Source: Sternotherus odoratus
Lineage: Eukaryota; Chordata; Testudines; Kinosternidae
Direction of reading: 5' to 3'
Length of the DNA stretch: 64,000 bases
Assembly (NCBI GenBank): GCA_032164245.1
Contig: JAVMKO010000006.1
Span: 7,455,001 to 7,519,000 of the forward strand
The position numbers were made by a program, and so were the translations under genes. Positions within the stretch are counted from its first letter, which is position 1, and every line of letters begins with the position of its first letter. Below the pieces are notes generated by a model. That model made no database searches, was not told the origin of the DNA, and worked only from the letters and a program-made list of their open reading frames with translations. Below are positions 11,935-23,588 of this stretch, piece by piece.

Positions 11935-13985
11935 TTTTTCAGCCCCCATATTTGCAGCCAGATTGACAGAAGAGGCCGGCTCCCACTGAGCGCCCAAGAT
12001 AAGGGGCCAGGCTCCAAAGGACCACAGCACATTGGGTGCACGTTGGTTGTTGAACTGAGCAGAGCAAGGCCAGTTCCCATCGGCTGGGGATCTGGCCCTG
12101 ACCTGGGAAGAAGAGGAAAGAGGTGGCCCATGTGAGGGCAAGAAGCAGTTTTCTGGTTTATTTTCATTCTTTGCACATGAGTAAAGCTTTTGTGATGGGC
12201 TTTTACAGATCTGGAGAGAAATAAAGTAAGCTGTGTAACACCACGGATCAAAATAACCTAGCGTGTTATTGCTGGCCATAAAAGAGCAAACATTTCCGCA
12301 CCTGATACTCAAATGGATGGGTCGGCTTCAGCTGTCGGTGGTTTGGGCTGGGTTTACACCGGCGTAGTTGAGAACACAATCTGGCCCCAGGCCTCTTCCT
12401 CTGAGCCTCTTTTGCATAGGAGAAAAAGCTGTTTGGGTCACACTTCGGTTACTGAACCAAATCAAACTAAATAAAATCTTGAGTGGTATTTTTAGGTCAC
12501 GAAAAACAAGGAGGTAGTTGTCAGGAAGGAAAAAAAAGAACAAGTTGCATTTAAATAACAGAAAGCTTTTAGTGTGAGATGAAAGCAAACTTCACTAACC
12601 TTTAATTTTCTTCAATTCTCAGCTGTATGCAGATCCAAGGAAATCAAATGAGATAATCCTAGCCTGGCGCAGCCTCCAAGAAGAGGTGAAAACCTCTCAG
12701 AGCTAGAACAACCATAAGGCAGCTAGGACTCTGTCAAATTCCCCCTAAAGTATTTCCAAATAAAACACTTCTATTGCTCAGCTGCTCCTGCCAAATGAGC
12801 TAACAATAAAACAAGGAACTTGCAAAGTTTCTATATACAAAAAAAAAAAAGCAAAGAGCCTCCCCTTTTTTATTTTTACAAACAAACAAAACAAATTAGG
12901 TGAAGTTCCCCCAACTGCTGTCAATCAGCACAGGTGCATTGCCATCCGTGGACTTATGTTGCTTTACATCAGCTGAGGTTCTGGCCAGATATTATTTGTA
13001 CGTTTCACAGGGCGAGGGGCAATCTCCACTGGGGGCTTTGCGACACTGCAGGATACTTTTCCATATTAAAAAGGCGCTTTCCAGCGTTTCGTCTATTGCC
13101 AGGCCTTTGGTTTATTGTTGACTTGTTTGGCAGAGCCATCCCGCAAGAACAATACAGATGTTTTATGGAGAAATAAAACAGGGATTCGGCTGGATTCTTT
13201 CACTGTTAGTTTCCTTCTAATTTGGGGTAACTTTCCTTTTAATGAAGGGTGCAATCAAAACATTCACCACGAGCCAACCTGCCTCAGGCCAAGGGCCTAG
13301 CAGACATACTGAGACACTTTGTTTCAGAAGCCAATAAATCCTTGTCTCTTGATGATGAAAAAAGCCAACTTTCATAGACCCTTCCCCACAATGGGAAACT
13401 GAAAATCCCCTGCTCTCCAGTTCCACTGGGTTTAAATTAGAAAAAAAAAAGACTGCTGATCAATGCAATTTCTTTATAACTTAGAACAATAAATGCTCCT
13501 CTCCCCCCATAAAAGAGTCAGGGGGCGGCTCTGCCTTGGTAAATCTCAACAGTGGCTTGGGCAACGGGTCATCTTCTCTGGGACCTGCTCTGTGCCTCCA
13601 TGGTTTCAATTTAGCATCGTTTTCACAGCCGCAGCTCCCAATGCGGTGGAATGTGCATCTTTTATGGCTGCCACATGGCCACCAAAGCTGGGATCTTTGA
13701 GGATAGCCTTGAGGGCACGAGACTCTCCCAACACATCTGAGTCTCAGGCCAAAATCCCACCGTTACGAAGGTGGGCCCATTTCCTGGTTTATGACAGGAA
13801 AGGAGGGCAATGCTGAACTGTCAGGAGATCCAGGTTTATATATTGTCAGGTATTTTTACCTACCCAGTTACAAAGTCATTAAATAAACCGACATTAAAAT
13901 AACCACAGCTGTCAGTTTATAACTCTAGAGAGAAATGAAAGCAGCATGCCTCTAGAAAGCACGCTGGATTTTAACATTGAGAGTG
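11935..13985. other. No gene recognised; half hairpin near 12.95 kb
   Basis: The stretch is mostly unique sequence. At 12945-12998 TTATGTTGCTTTACATCAGCTGAGG is one arm of the CCAGATCCT hairpin family. An A-run lies near 12840. No coding family was recognised in the open frames. Confidence 0.4.
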
Positions 13986-13989
13986 ATGA

Positions 13990-15430
13990 AAAGAAAGTAA
14001 GGATACAGCTGTGGGTACGAGAAAGGACATAAGGAGGAAGGACAGTGTGGATACCAGTCTAATAGGTCATACTGGTGGTAGACTGTCCATGCCTAATCAG
14101 GTAAAGAATGTGATTGAGGGCAAACAGCAAAAATTTAAGATGTTTGTACGCCAATGCAAGGAGCCTAGGTAACAAAATGGAGGAACTGGAGCTACTGGTG
14201 CAGGAAGTGAAACCAGATATTATAGGGATCACAGAAACATGGTGGAATAGTCGTCATGACTGGAGTATAGGTATTAAAGGGTGGTCCTGTTTAGGAAAGA
14301 CAGAAAAAAGGTAAAAGTATCATTGTATATGAATGATGAGGTAGACTGTAAAGAAATACGAAGCGATGGAATGGATAATACAGAGTCCGTCTGGGCAAAA
14401 ATCACATTGGAGAAGAAAACTACTAAAGTCTTCCTGGGGATAGTGCTTGGAGTGTGTTAACCGGGATCTAATTTGGATATGGATAGAGATCTTTTTAATG
14501 TTTTTAATGAAATAAATACTAATGGGAACTGTGTGATCATGGGAGACTCTAACTTCCCAGATACGGACTGGAGGATAAGTGTTAGTAATAATAATAGAGC
14601 TCAGATTTTCCTAGGTGAGTTAGCTGATGGATTCCTTCCACAAGTAGTTGCTGAACCAACAAGAGGGGATGCCATTTTAGATTTGGTTTTGGTGAGTAGT
14701 GAGGACCTCATAAAAGAAATGGTTGTAGGGGACAACCTTGGTTCGAGTGATCATGAACTAATTCAGTTCAAATTGAATGGAAGGATAAACAAAAATAGAT
14801 CTGCAACTAGGGTTTTTTATTTAGAAAAGGCTAACTTTAAAAAATTAAGGGCATTAGTTAGGGAAGTGGATTGGACTGAAGAATTTATTGATCTAAAGGT
14901 GGAGGAGGCCTGGGATTACTTTAAATCAAAGTTGCAGAAGCTATCAGAAGGCTGCATCCCAAGAAAAGGGGAAAAAATCATAGGCAGGAGGTGTAGATCA
15001 AGCTGGATCAGCAAGCATCTCAGAGAGGTGATTAAGAAAAAGCAGAAAGGATACAGAGAGTGGAAGATGGGAGGGATCAGCAAGGAAATATCTTCTTTAT
15101 TGAGGTCAGAACATGTAGGGATAAAGTGAGAAAGGCTAAAAGTGAAGTAGAGTTGGACCTTCCAAAGGGAATTAAAACCAATAGTAAAAGGATCTATAGC
15201 CATATAAATAAGAAGAAAACAAAGAAAGAAGAAGTAGGGCTGCTAAAAACTGAGGATGGAGTGGAGGTTAAGGATAATCTAGGCATGGCCCAATATTTAA
15301 ATTAATACTTTACCTCAGCCTTTAATGAGGCTAATAAGGATCTTAGGGAAAGGTCAAATTATCCCAGCTCAAATAATGAAAAATCCCATTACCTTTGAGG
15401 AAAAAACTCTCTAAGAGCTTATTTGGCTCA
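13990..15430 (+). pseudogene. CR1 LINE copy keeping the endonuclease half, lacking RT
   Basis: A CR1 5' region leads into broken frames of the APE-type endonuclease. 14114-14314 shows LYANARSLGNKMEELELL and DIIGITETWWNS, the N-terminal catalytic block. 14473-15129 shows CVIMGDSNFPDTDW (the usual MGDFNFPD block with F changed to S), ILDLVLVSSEDLI and LGSSDHELIQF (the SDH block). The linker continues to about 15400 (GLLKTEDGVEVKDNLGMAQY). The expected RT does not follow, and the sequence changes to unrelated DNA near 15430. Stops and frameshifts occur at 14312-14470 and near 15125. This is an inactive relic. Loss of the 3' half is unusual, since CR1 copies normally lose the 5' side. Confidence 0.85.
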
Positions 15431-15439
15431 GTTCAACAT

Positions 15440-16295
15440 CACAGACAAATGAATGTTTGGGGGAATGGACAGAGAAGGAATTTCTAGCCGTCAACGTGAC
15501 TGGCTCAGCTCTGATCATGATGCAGAATTTCCCGCCAGAAAAGCGACTGAGTGATCGAGATCTGTTAAAAGCCACTGACTTGCTGTATGGAATCAGCCAT
15601 CAATCTGAGGTGGCCAGGTCACAGGTAATACCTAGGAGAGGGAAAGAAGAGACCCCAACTGAAATGGAAGAAGACTTGAGAACTCAGATATCCAATGAGG
15701 ACTTCCAAGATCAATTGGCAATGGACCAATTTAGAGATGCTTAGATGGACTCGAACTTGCAGATGACGATCAGTGAAAGGAATACAAGGACACCTCAATA
15801 AGATGTTGAATTCGCCACAGAACTTGACTCTTTCCTTGCAGCCGCCCACCAGAAAAGGAAACAGCTGCTGGTGAGGAAGATGGAAGCTGACCACCATACC
15901 TCTCTCGTGTCCCACATCATGCAGGATGTCCTATATCTGGCCCCAATTTTTAAAGTTGTCCCTTTGCCATTGTAAAGTCCCAATTTGGTTGGTTGGCTGC
16001 ACATCTCTGTGCAAGACTTCATCACATCTTACACTCGCCACTGACCACTGTCACGCTACAAACAAGTGGAACAGGGGATGCTTTTTAGGCTTCCCTTCAT
16101 TGCCAAAAGATCCCCTCACAGAGCACAAGACCCAGGGCATCCTCCAGGCAGCCATGCTGCCCACCCCACATACTCCAGGACCAAGAAAGGGGAGGCTAAG
16201 CAATTGCTCACTACCTTGCTGGACAGCTCCTTGAACTGCAAAGAGGCAGTGTGCAGGCATCTCCGCTCCACCAGAGAGGTAAATTCTCTCCCTGT
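15440..16295 (+). pseudogene. Unrecognised broken reading frame
   Basis: One frame (15457-15975) stays readable apart from stops at about 15742 and 15806. It begins GEWTEKEFLAVNVTGSALI, continues through FPPEKRLSDRDLLKATDLLYGIS and an acidic stretch (ETPTEMEEDLRTQISNEDF), then FATELDSFLAAAHQKRKQLL. Its composition (acidic and basic runs, low Cys) looks protein-like rather than random. A further piece is readable in another frame to about 16290 (KKGEAKQLLTTLLDSS). I do not recognise the family. It could be a processed pseudogene, a transposon accessory protein relic, or chance. It starts exactly where the CR1 copy ends, which suggests that it or its carrier replaced the CR1 3' half. Confidence 0.3.
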
Positions 16296-16427
16296 GTTCT
16301 TCCTGCAGCCAAGGTTAAAGCCACATCCACTTCCTTGGGGAACTGAGGGGCTGCTGAGCCGAGCCAAACACACACCTTTTCTGTGGGTTGCAAACGTGGG
16401 TCATAAAAGCTAGAGTTTAGAGCTAGA

Positions 16428-16444
16428 GCAACAACAACAACAAC
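16428..16444. repeat. (CAA)n microsatellite
   Basis: There are about six CAA/ACA units in a row at the end of an AGAGCTAGAG context. Confidence 0.7.
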
Positions 16445-17057
16445 ACGCTCACACCCTGGTTTCGATCTCCTAACTCCACAGTTCAGAGATTAATCCTAGC
16501 TGTGTGTGAATCCTCCCATTATTATTTATTTATTATTTGATTGCATTATTACAAAATGGAGAAAGCTCACACGTTTGCCAGAGGAAAATTTGAGGACAGC
16601 CTCTGACCAAATGAAAAGACTCTATGACATAAAGTCCTATGTGGAAAGTTAAAAGAAGGGATCTGGTCGGGTTCCACAATCCTAGGAGGAAGAAAGGTAG
16701 GAGCCTAAGATCAATGAACCTATACAATACCGACCCATGTAAAAGAAGCTGTATCTAAATACATTTGGGTCCCAGGATGAAACCTAAAGTTATCCATAAG
16801 TACCATCTGAGAAGGTCTTAGAGGAACAGGATTTCAGTATGGCTACCCTCAGCCACTGGGAATGGAGCTGTAGAAACCGAGGCTGGAAGAGCTGTGACAT
16901 AAATGAAACCCCCATTAGAACAAAATTTACAGAGTTGGTCCCAGCCAGCAGGCTGCACAAAAAGTGACTTAATGCTACATTTGTGGCTCCATGGTGCTAG
17001 GGCCAACCCCAGAGCAGCTCTAACTTATGCCCAGCTGCCTTTGATCCCAAAAGCACA

Positions 17058-17150
17058 TTCTGGAAGCTGGGAAAAGCCAAAGCATAGATGTTCCAACCAC
17101 ATTCTTGACAGCTGGTAAAAGCCAGAGTATAGATTTTCCAGCCACATCCT
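17058..17150. repeat. Two-copy tandem duplication
   Basis: CTGGGAAAAGCCAAAGCATAG followed by ATGTTCCAACCACATT is repeated about 45-50 bp later as CTGGTAAAAGCCAGAGTATAG followed by ATTTTCCAGCCACATC. The divergence shows that the duplication is not recent. Confidence 0.6.
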
Positions 17151-17154
17151 CTTC

Positions 17155-18075
17155 GTCCTTGACCACACCCGCTATCCTGGAACCGTAAGGAGGTGGGAGA
17201 ATAGAGCCAGAACACAAGCACTTTACCACCATGTCGGAGCAATTCCTGGCTGGCCAGATCTGCTGGGTTTCTTGCCCCTTTGTTCCATCCCAGCAGTGGA
17301 AAGGGGCCACAGCAGAACAGAGAGGAATGGAAGGAGTTTCAGTATTAGCACCACTACAAGAGCTAATCCCCCACAAAGGGAGCAGCCTCCAGAAGAGCTG
17401 GATGGGTGCAGAGACGCGTGCAAGCTACAGTCTCTTTAACAGCAGCACCGTGGCTACAATCCCTGGAAATTCCAGGCAGCATTGTGTTCTCTTGAACCAC
17501 CGTAAACTCCCACCGGGGCGCCGCACCTCCACCCTGCCGGCAATGAAGGAGGTTGGCTATATGCTGCCGGTTAGCTCTGGCAGTGCAAGAATTCCAATCA
17601 AAATACAAGCACCAGATGCCACTTTCGATGGAAGTCTACGGCGTTACTGTGGATCTACACCGACGCCACTGAGGATTTGTCACTGTCTGCCTCTGGCCCA
17701 GAACCTGTGCTATACGGGCTGCTGTCTGGGAGACTGGCAGACCCAACAAAACTGCCTTCGCTGGCTGTCTTTGAAAAATGCTTGAGAATATTAACATTGA
17801 CACTTTAGTTAATATCCTTACTATTGCAAACTGAAACTTTTACATTTATTTTCCATACCTGCAAAGGGCAAAGCACTCATGGTTAGCAAATTATATATAG
17901 TATCTTCTATTTGTCTAAAGATTCGAGGGTTAAATAGTTGTACTCGTCGCATATGAATTTCCTCCAGACCTTAGCCAGGTCTCTCTTTTTGTACCTTCTG
18001 TTTTGCAACCACAGTTCCCTGTGAGCATCATTTAAGATCATCTAGACACCCAAGCACTTAAACCACAGTCAGATA
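17155..18075. other. No gene recognised
   Basis: An open frame of about 180 codons at 17231-17785 has no recognisable domain and overlaps minus-strand frames of similar quality. I see no splice, repeat or family evidence. Confidence 0.4.
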
Positions 18076-18209
18076 TTTAGACATGCAAATGGTACAAAAT
18101 GCACCCACAGACCAGCACTCAGATACTACAGGCAGACCCATCATATCTAGCCATGGTGCTCTTACTGAAGGATTATTGGAACCCACAGAAACCATCCTCA
18201 AACCACGTA

Positions 18210-18511
18210 CAGTAGACTCTCGATTATCCAGGATTGGATTAACCAGGATGTGGATTAACCAGGATGTCCAAAAAAAAATACGCGTAACTTGCAGGACCGG
18301 CTCTGGCTTTGTTGCCGCCCCGAGAACAAAAAAGACCAAACCCCACCAGCGCACAGGGCAGCCAGTGAACCAACACCCCCTTCCCCCAGCGCAGGGTGGC
18401 TGGTGAACAAACCTTCCTGTCCCCATATTTCCTATGGATGGTGATTATCCGGGATTTTATTAACCAGGATTAATTTTTTCCCTATCATCCTGGATAATCG
18501 AGAGTCTACTG
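18210..18511. mobile_element. Tigger/pogo-like MITE with TA duplication
   Basis: The left end CAGTAGACTCTCGATTATCC and the right end GGATAATCGAGAGTCTACTG are exact inverted repeats (25 bp match in total), flanked by TA on both sides (18208-18209 and 18512-18513). This fits Tc1/mariner-class elements of the Tigger/pogo type. The 302-bp interior has no transposase. It lies inside the PLE reading region, so it inserted after the PLE did. Confidence 0.88.
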
Positions 18512-19990
18512 TACTATGCAAAGGTCCAGCTTCCTCCAGAACTCAAGTGACTTCCTCCATAGCCTCTGCAATATTTACAACTTCCCTCAGAACACCAACC
18601 TCACCTCACTTCCATATACACCAACATCCCCCACAATGACGGCATAGCTGTCTGCCTCAAATATTTACAAGACAATGGACAACCCTCAGATATCCATCCC
18701 AAACACAACACCAAACTCATCCGTTTCATCCTCACTCATAATTTTACATTCTACAGCAAACACTTTCTCCAAATCATGGGAACAGCCATGCCATGAGGAT
18801 AGCTTCCCAACATGCCAACTGCTTTATGGGCCACCTTAAAGAAGATTTTCTGGACAACTACCAATGACTTACCTGAGATACATCAATGACATTTTTGTCT
18901 TCTGAACAGACAAAAAACTCCCTCATAGATTTCCACCACAACTTCAACAACCACAACCCTTCCATCAAACTCTTTCTAGAACACTGCCCCCACTAGCATC
19001 AACTTCCTGGACACCACAATCCGCTTCAACAATGGAACCCTACAGACAACTGTATACAAGAAGCCACAGATCACCACACTTGCCTTCATAGATCCAGTAA
19101 CTAACCCAAACACGTCAATAAGTCTGTTACCTACAGCCAGGCACTCAGATACTACTGAATACGCTCTGTGCAGAAAGTCCAGGATATACACCTTAACATA
19201 CTTAAAACCGCCTTCATGAAACAAGGGCATTCCATCAGAGAAGTAGATTGTATCATGAAACAGGCCACCAAAATACCCCGAGAGAACCTGCTTCAATAAA
19301 GAAATAAACCTCACTCTGACTGCATACCCTAGTTGTCACCTACCGCCCCACATTGGAACCCATACAGGACATCAGCAAACAGCTACAACCCATATTTGAT
19401 GGGGGCCCCATCCAGCAAGAAATAGTTCCTGAACCTCCACTTCTGGCTTTCAGACGATCCCCCCTAAAAAAACCTCTTCATGCTCATCATTACAAGCTCC
19501 CACAGACCACACCAACTCAAAGTGGCACCACACCCTGCTGGAACAACAGAATCAAAATCTGCAGACATGTCTCTACCGCTGCACTGACGAACACATCCAC
19601 CCCTACAAAATACCTTTCAAGATCCATGTATCTGACACATGCCTATCACATGTGGTATGTGTCATCCACTGCACCAAATGTCCAGTCCGAATAACAACTA
19701 CGGTATGTGGGTGAAACCAGTCAATTGCTACACTCTGGAATGAACTCACCCAGAAAAAGTATAAAAGACTAAAACACCCTATCACCTGTGTGTGACCACT
19801 TTTCACAAAGCGATCACTACATCTGACTTACCAGTCCTCATCCTCCCAGGAAACCTGCACAAAACTTTCCTAAGACGAACCTGGGGGCCTTAAATTCATG
19901 ACTGTTAGACACCAAAACTCATGGACTGAACAGAGACATGCATCTGACGAAGTGCGTATTCACCCAGGAATGCTTATGCTCCGTCTGTTA

Positions 19991-20275
19991 GGGCTTGTCC
20001 TCACTAGAGGGGGGGATCGACAGCAGATACACAACTTCAGCTACATGAATCAAGTAGCTGAAGTTTGTGTATCTGCCGCCGACTTACCGCCCGTCCCCAC
20101 GGTGGCGGCAGTCGGCGGCGCGCTCCCCCGTCGACTCCAGCTTGCGCCTCCCAGCAAGCTGGAGTTCCAGAGTCGACTGGGGAGCCGCGGGCGATCGATT
20201 TATCGCATCTTGGCGAGACGCGATAAATCGATCGCAAGAAGATCGATCCCGGAGCAGCCTCGTGAAGACAAGCCC
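19991..20275. mobile_element. hAT-type MITE nested in PLE 3' end
   Basis: The ends GGGCTTGTCCTCAC and GTGAAGACAAGCCC are near-perfect inverted repeats. Internal hairpins AGCTACATGAATCAAGTAGCT (about 20039) and GATCGATTTATCGCATCT with its complement (about 20190-20235) match the MITE at 9113. It splits the PLE tail between GCTTATGCTCCGTCTGTTA and CTAAGGTGCCACAGGAC. A clean 8-bp TSD is not visible, so the superfamily call rests on the end type. Confidence 0.7.
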
Positions 20276-20462
20276 CTGGCCTAAGGTGCCACAGGACTCT
20301 TTGTCGCTTTAACAGTCTGCAAGCCACTAACCTCCTCTTTTTGTCTTATGACTGCAAAGATGTTAACAGACCATTCTACCTTGAATTGTCCCTTACAATA
20401 TGCGCTGACTACTTCTGCTAAACAATCTCTTCCACCTTGCTATGACACTGGAAGTGTCTTTC

Positions 20463-20540
20463 CCAGGACAGGTCTACACTACACACTTACTTCAGTATAA
20501 CTACATCGCTCGGGCGAGTGAAAAATCCATCCTCCATTAC
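20463..20540. mobile_element. hAT-type MITE end fragment
   Basis: CAGGTCTACACTACACACTTAC resembles the GTCTACACTA-type termini of the other MITEs here. A possible further internal piece of such an element, GGCATAACTAAGCCAATGGGAGAG, occurs at 21008-21031. The other end is not found. Confidence 0.45.
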
Positions 20541-21085
20541 CCTGGATGGGGGTACAGCGTGCCCAAGGGCAGGCCTGGCCCAAGTCCTAGCCCTCCAGGG
20601 CACAATGCCCAGGGCAGGCGGAGGGTCCTGGACTCCCCACGGCAGCCCAGGCTCCTTGGATGGCTCTTACCACTGCCTGGCTCTGGCTTCTGGCCTGGTG
20701 AGGGGGCAGAGCCTTGCGGCAGGAGGAGGAGCAGGAGTGGGCCCACAGAGGGGCTGGGCCTCGCAGCCCACCTCAGCCCCCGTCCCCCACACCAGGAGGA
20801 GGCTGGCGCTTCCAGCGGGGGCTGCACTTCATGATGAGGGAGCTGGTCACCTCTGCCGCGAAGTGTAGCCCCTGCTGGCAGGGCTCCGCCTTTGTCTGAG
20901 GCTTGCAGTTGGGGGAAGGGGCCGACGTGACCCCTCCCTCCCAAACCTGCATGTCCCTCCTGTCCCCCGGCCCCCAGTTCTGGCGCCCTTGGTCTCTCGC
21001 AGAGATGGCATAACTAAGCCAATGGGAGAGCTCTCTCCAGACTCCCACCGGCTTCCTGCCCCCAGACCCAAAGAAAAGCTCTGTG
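20541..21085. other. GC-rich stretch, no gene recognised
   Basis: The stretch is GC-rich with several CpGs and long open frames on both strands (for example 20442-20834 plus and 20537-20944 minus). No domain, repeat unit or splice pattern convinces me. Most of it sits between the MITE end fragment and a second possible MITE piece near 21010, so it may be the interior of a degenerate composite element. Confidence 0.35.
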
Positions 21086-21090
21086 GGGCG

Positions 21091-21170
21091 TGAAAGCTTG
21101 CCTCTCTCAGCAACAGAAGTTGGTCCAATAAAAGTTATTACCTCTCTCACCCTGTCTCCCTAATTTTGCA
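21091..21170 (+). mobile_element. Possible second-type Penelope 3' tail
   Basis: GTGAAAGCTTGCCTCTCTCAGC then AACAGAAGTTGGTCCAATAA and CACCCTGTCTCCC resembles a PLE-type tail (GAAAGCTTG..., TTGGTCCAATAAAAG). Recognition is from memory of reptile repeats and no coding part is attached. Confidence 0.45.
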
Positions 21171-21174
21171 AGGC

Positions 21175-23050
21175 ACTCAGATTCTGTGCAAAGAACATGA
21201 TAAAAGACAACAGAGCAAGAGATTTTACACCTGCCAGGCCTTTTGTCTAACTCCACTTTCCTTAATTATGTCATTATGCATTAAGCATTAAGGCTTAATA
21301 GCATGAAATGAGCACCACTAATGAAAGAGATACTGTACTCTCACCTAAAATAATAACGCCATTAAAATGAAGGTGTGTGTTTTGACGCTTGTGCCTATAA
21401 CTAAGAGATTACTATTAATAAAGTCCACAAGCTGCATTACAAAGCGTGCAACTATTTTTGTCTCGTGGAAACAGTTTGAATAGGGGGGAAAAAATCACAC
21501 AGGCCAAAAGAGAATGAAGGCCTACGAGAGGGCTATGCTAAAATAACTTTCCTTTGATAACACTTGAAAATAAGCGGCTTGCCATTCAGAATTCGTTTGG
21601 TATTCGCTGTAATAAACACACTTCCTGGTGCACGCATGTGGGTATAATGAGCACTGTATGAAAACGACACTGTAATTTGGGAAGAAGACAAACAAAAGTA
21701 ACGTAGTTCAAAGACTAAGCTCCTCCACACTCACTAGATTTTTTTTGCTTTTGAACTGACTCAAAATGTACAAGAAAGACGGGGGGGGGGGGGGGGGAGA
21801 TCGCCTCCAGGGTTACCCCAGCTAAAAGGCTTCTCAAATGATCCCAACTGACCTTTCTTTGTGATAGCACCCTGCCTGCCTTTTAATGGAGGCCTGAACT
21901 GAGCCAGAGGTAGATAAATGACTGAAGATACAAATGCTTTCTCCGAGCACAAGTTTCCACATGCTCGATTTTCTTTTTCTCCGTGAAGAACCGGGGGTGG
22001 GGAGGGGCAATAACAAGAAGGGAGCTAATGCACATCTGGTTTTCTTTATTCCTGTGTCCTTGGATCCATGGAGCACATTTACTAATTTTTATTTCCTATT
22101 AAAAACAAAGATGAGCATTGCTTTTCCAAAGCATCCAGGGGAGAAGGTCTCCCTCGTGTTGCCGGTGTTTCACCCCATTATAATTACCTGGCCTACATGC
22201 CGCGTCCTGTGTGGTTACCTTCTGTCCTTAACGTTTCACGTGATTTGACGTGTCTTTAATTTAGATAATCAGACCATGTCTAACCTGAAGCAAAAATATG
22301 CTTTGGAGATATTGAGCCTTTTTAGAATTCTCCAGATGTCAACACAGCAGGATGTGATGTCAAATTGTTAATGATACGTGTAAACAGGCTCGATGGTAAT
22401 TACACACTAAACACAAATATTATTTGATGTAAATATAGGCTGATTGCACTCTTATGTTACTGGCTGTTAAAACAGCTGATACTAAGCCAAACGCTGTGCT
22501 GAATTCAACCTGTGCAATTCCTTTAACTCTGGTTGGGTTGCAGAGAGTTCAAGTCAGAGTCCAATTTGTTTTGATTGTTTTTTTAAAAATGATTTTATGG
22601 AAAGTGGCGTTTTACGTTGTGCATGAAGATTCTGAGGTGGTATTTGTGACCAGGAGTTTCAAAAGTAGACAGCAATTTGTAATACGCAACTTGAGACACC
22701 ACATGGGGGCTGGTTTTCAAAACGGGGCAAGCATCCACCCCTCTGAGGCCCCTGGAGGGTGTCACAAAATTGGGCTCCCAAAATCTCTAGCCACTTTTGA
22801 AAAGCATGACTTACATGGATAATTTACAGTCGTTTTTGGAGACAATATGTTCTTGTCCATCATTACTTCCACCTAGAATTAAACCATGGGTTAAGAAAGT
22901 AAGGTATAAACATAAAGCCCTTTTAAAACATCTTTTGGTGCCTTCTCACGGCTAGCCCTGATTTGTCTTCCTTTTAGTTCTGTAACTAGCTACTAACACC
23001 CAGCTGCCTTCATCATTGGTCTCCACTGCAATCAAAGCAATGAACCTTGA
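21175..23050. other. AT-rich unique sequence, no gene recognised
   Basis: The stretch has a 17-base G run at 21781-21797. Long AT-rich stretches at 21190-21470 and 22300-22450 contain many TAAT/ATTA cores and no repeat signature. They could be conserved non-coding sequence, but conservation cannot be judged from one genome. Confidence 0.35.
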
Positions 23051-23054
23051 AATG

Positions 23055-23345
23055 AACAAGTGACACCAAGCTGAGAGGGGTTCCAAGCACTTTGAAGGAC
23101 AGGATTAGAATTTAAAATGATCTTGATAAATGGGAGAATTGGTCTGATATCAGTGAGATGAAATTAATAACAATAAGTGTACACCACCAGAATTAGGAAT
23201 CAAAAAAATCAAATGCACAAATGCAAAATGGGGAATAGCTGACCAGGCAGCAGTGCTGAAGAGAAGGACTTGGGGGTTATAGTGGATCACAAATTGAATA
23301 TGAGTCAACAATGTGATGCTCTTGCAAAGATTGTTTCATTGGACA
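23055..23345 (+). mobile_element. CR1 LINE fragment (RT C-terminus)
   Basis: It reads as a diverged copy of the CR1 segment at 9925-10140: AGGATTAGAATTTAAAATGATC, then GACTTGGGGGTTATAGTGG (LGVIVDHKLNMSQQCD in plus frame at 23267-23310). It has small deletions and no 3' terminus. It is inactive. Confidence 0.75.
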
Positions 23346-23437
23346 AAATAAATTGTATTATTGTCTTACTTAAGAACATACCCATCATTCATGGCATGGT
23401 CTCACGTCACTTCTCTCTGGGCCAGATCCTGAACTCA

Positions 23438-23588
23438 AGAATCAGAGAGGTAGCCGTGTTAGTCTGGAATTGCAGAAATGACGAAGAGTCCTGTGGCACC
23501 TTAAAGACTAACTAAAGTATTGAAGCATAAGCTTTCGTGGGCTAATACCCACATCGTACGCTGTCTATGTCATGCATCCGACGAAGTG
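23438..23588 (-). mobile_element. Short Penelope 3'-end copy with 13-bp TSD
   Basis: GATCCTGAACTCA flanks the copy at 23425-23437 and 23589-23601. The insert begins AGAATCAGAGAGGTAGCC and contains GTCCTGTGGCACCTTAAAG and AAGCTTTCGTGGGCTAATACC, the reverse complement of the tail seen in the PLE at 18-20 kb. In element orientation it is a 5'-truncated, minus-strand copy. Its right end contains CATCCGACGAAGTG, the start of an inverted unit that is complete in the 36.6-kb copy. Confidence 0.85.

Larger units (their letters stand above)
18080..20310 (+). pseudogene. Penelope-like element (RT plus GIY-YIG), decayed
   Basis: Several frames carry recognisable PLE blocks in order: GRPIISSHGALTEGLLEP at 18130-18180; YTNIPHNDGIAVCLKYLQD and FYSKHFLQIMGTAMP at 18614-18796; the catalytic-core block YLRYINDIFVF at 18870-18905; INFLDTTIRFNNGTLQTTVY at 18998-19060; and a GIY-YIG endonuclease start, HVVCVIHCTKCPV, at 19650-19690. 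The catalytic block reads IND where family members usually have IDD. Stops and frameshifts are numerous. The 3' region reads CTGACGAAGTGCGTATTCACCC and, after the hAT-type MITE, AAGGTGCCACAGGACTCTTTG, the conserved PLE tail also seen at 23.4, 36.6 and 58.2 kb. Two younger DNA transposons interrupt it. It is inactive. Confidence 0.8.

Noticed and set aside
17231..17785. 184-codon plus-strand frame
   Set aside because: No family resemblance. It is matched by minus-strand frames over the same bases.
20442..21150. Overlapping open frames in a GC-rich stretch, considered as an exon or CpG island gene
   Set aside because: There is no domain or splice signal, frames exist on both strands, and the stretch lies between pieces of a degenerate MITE.
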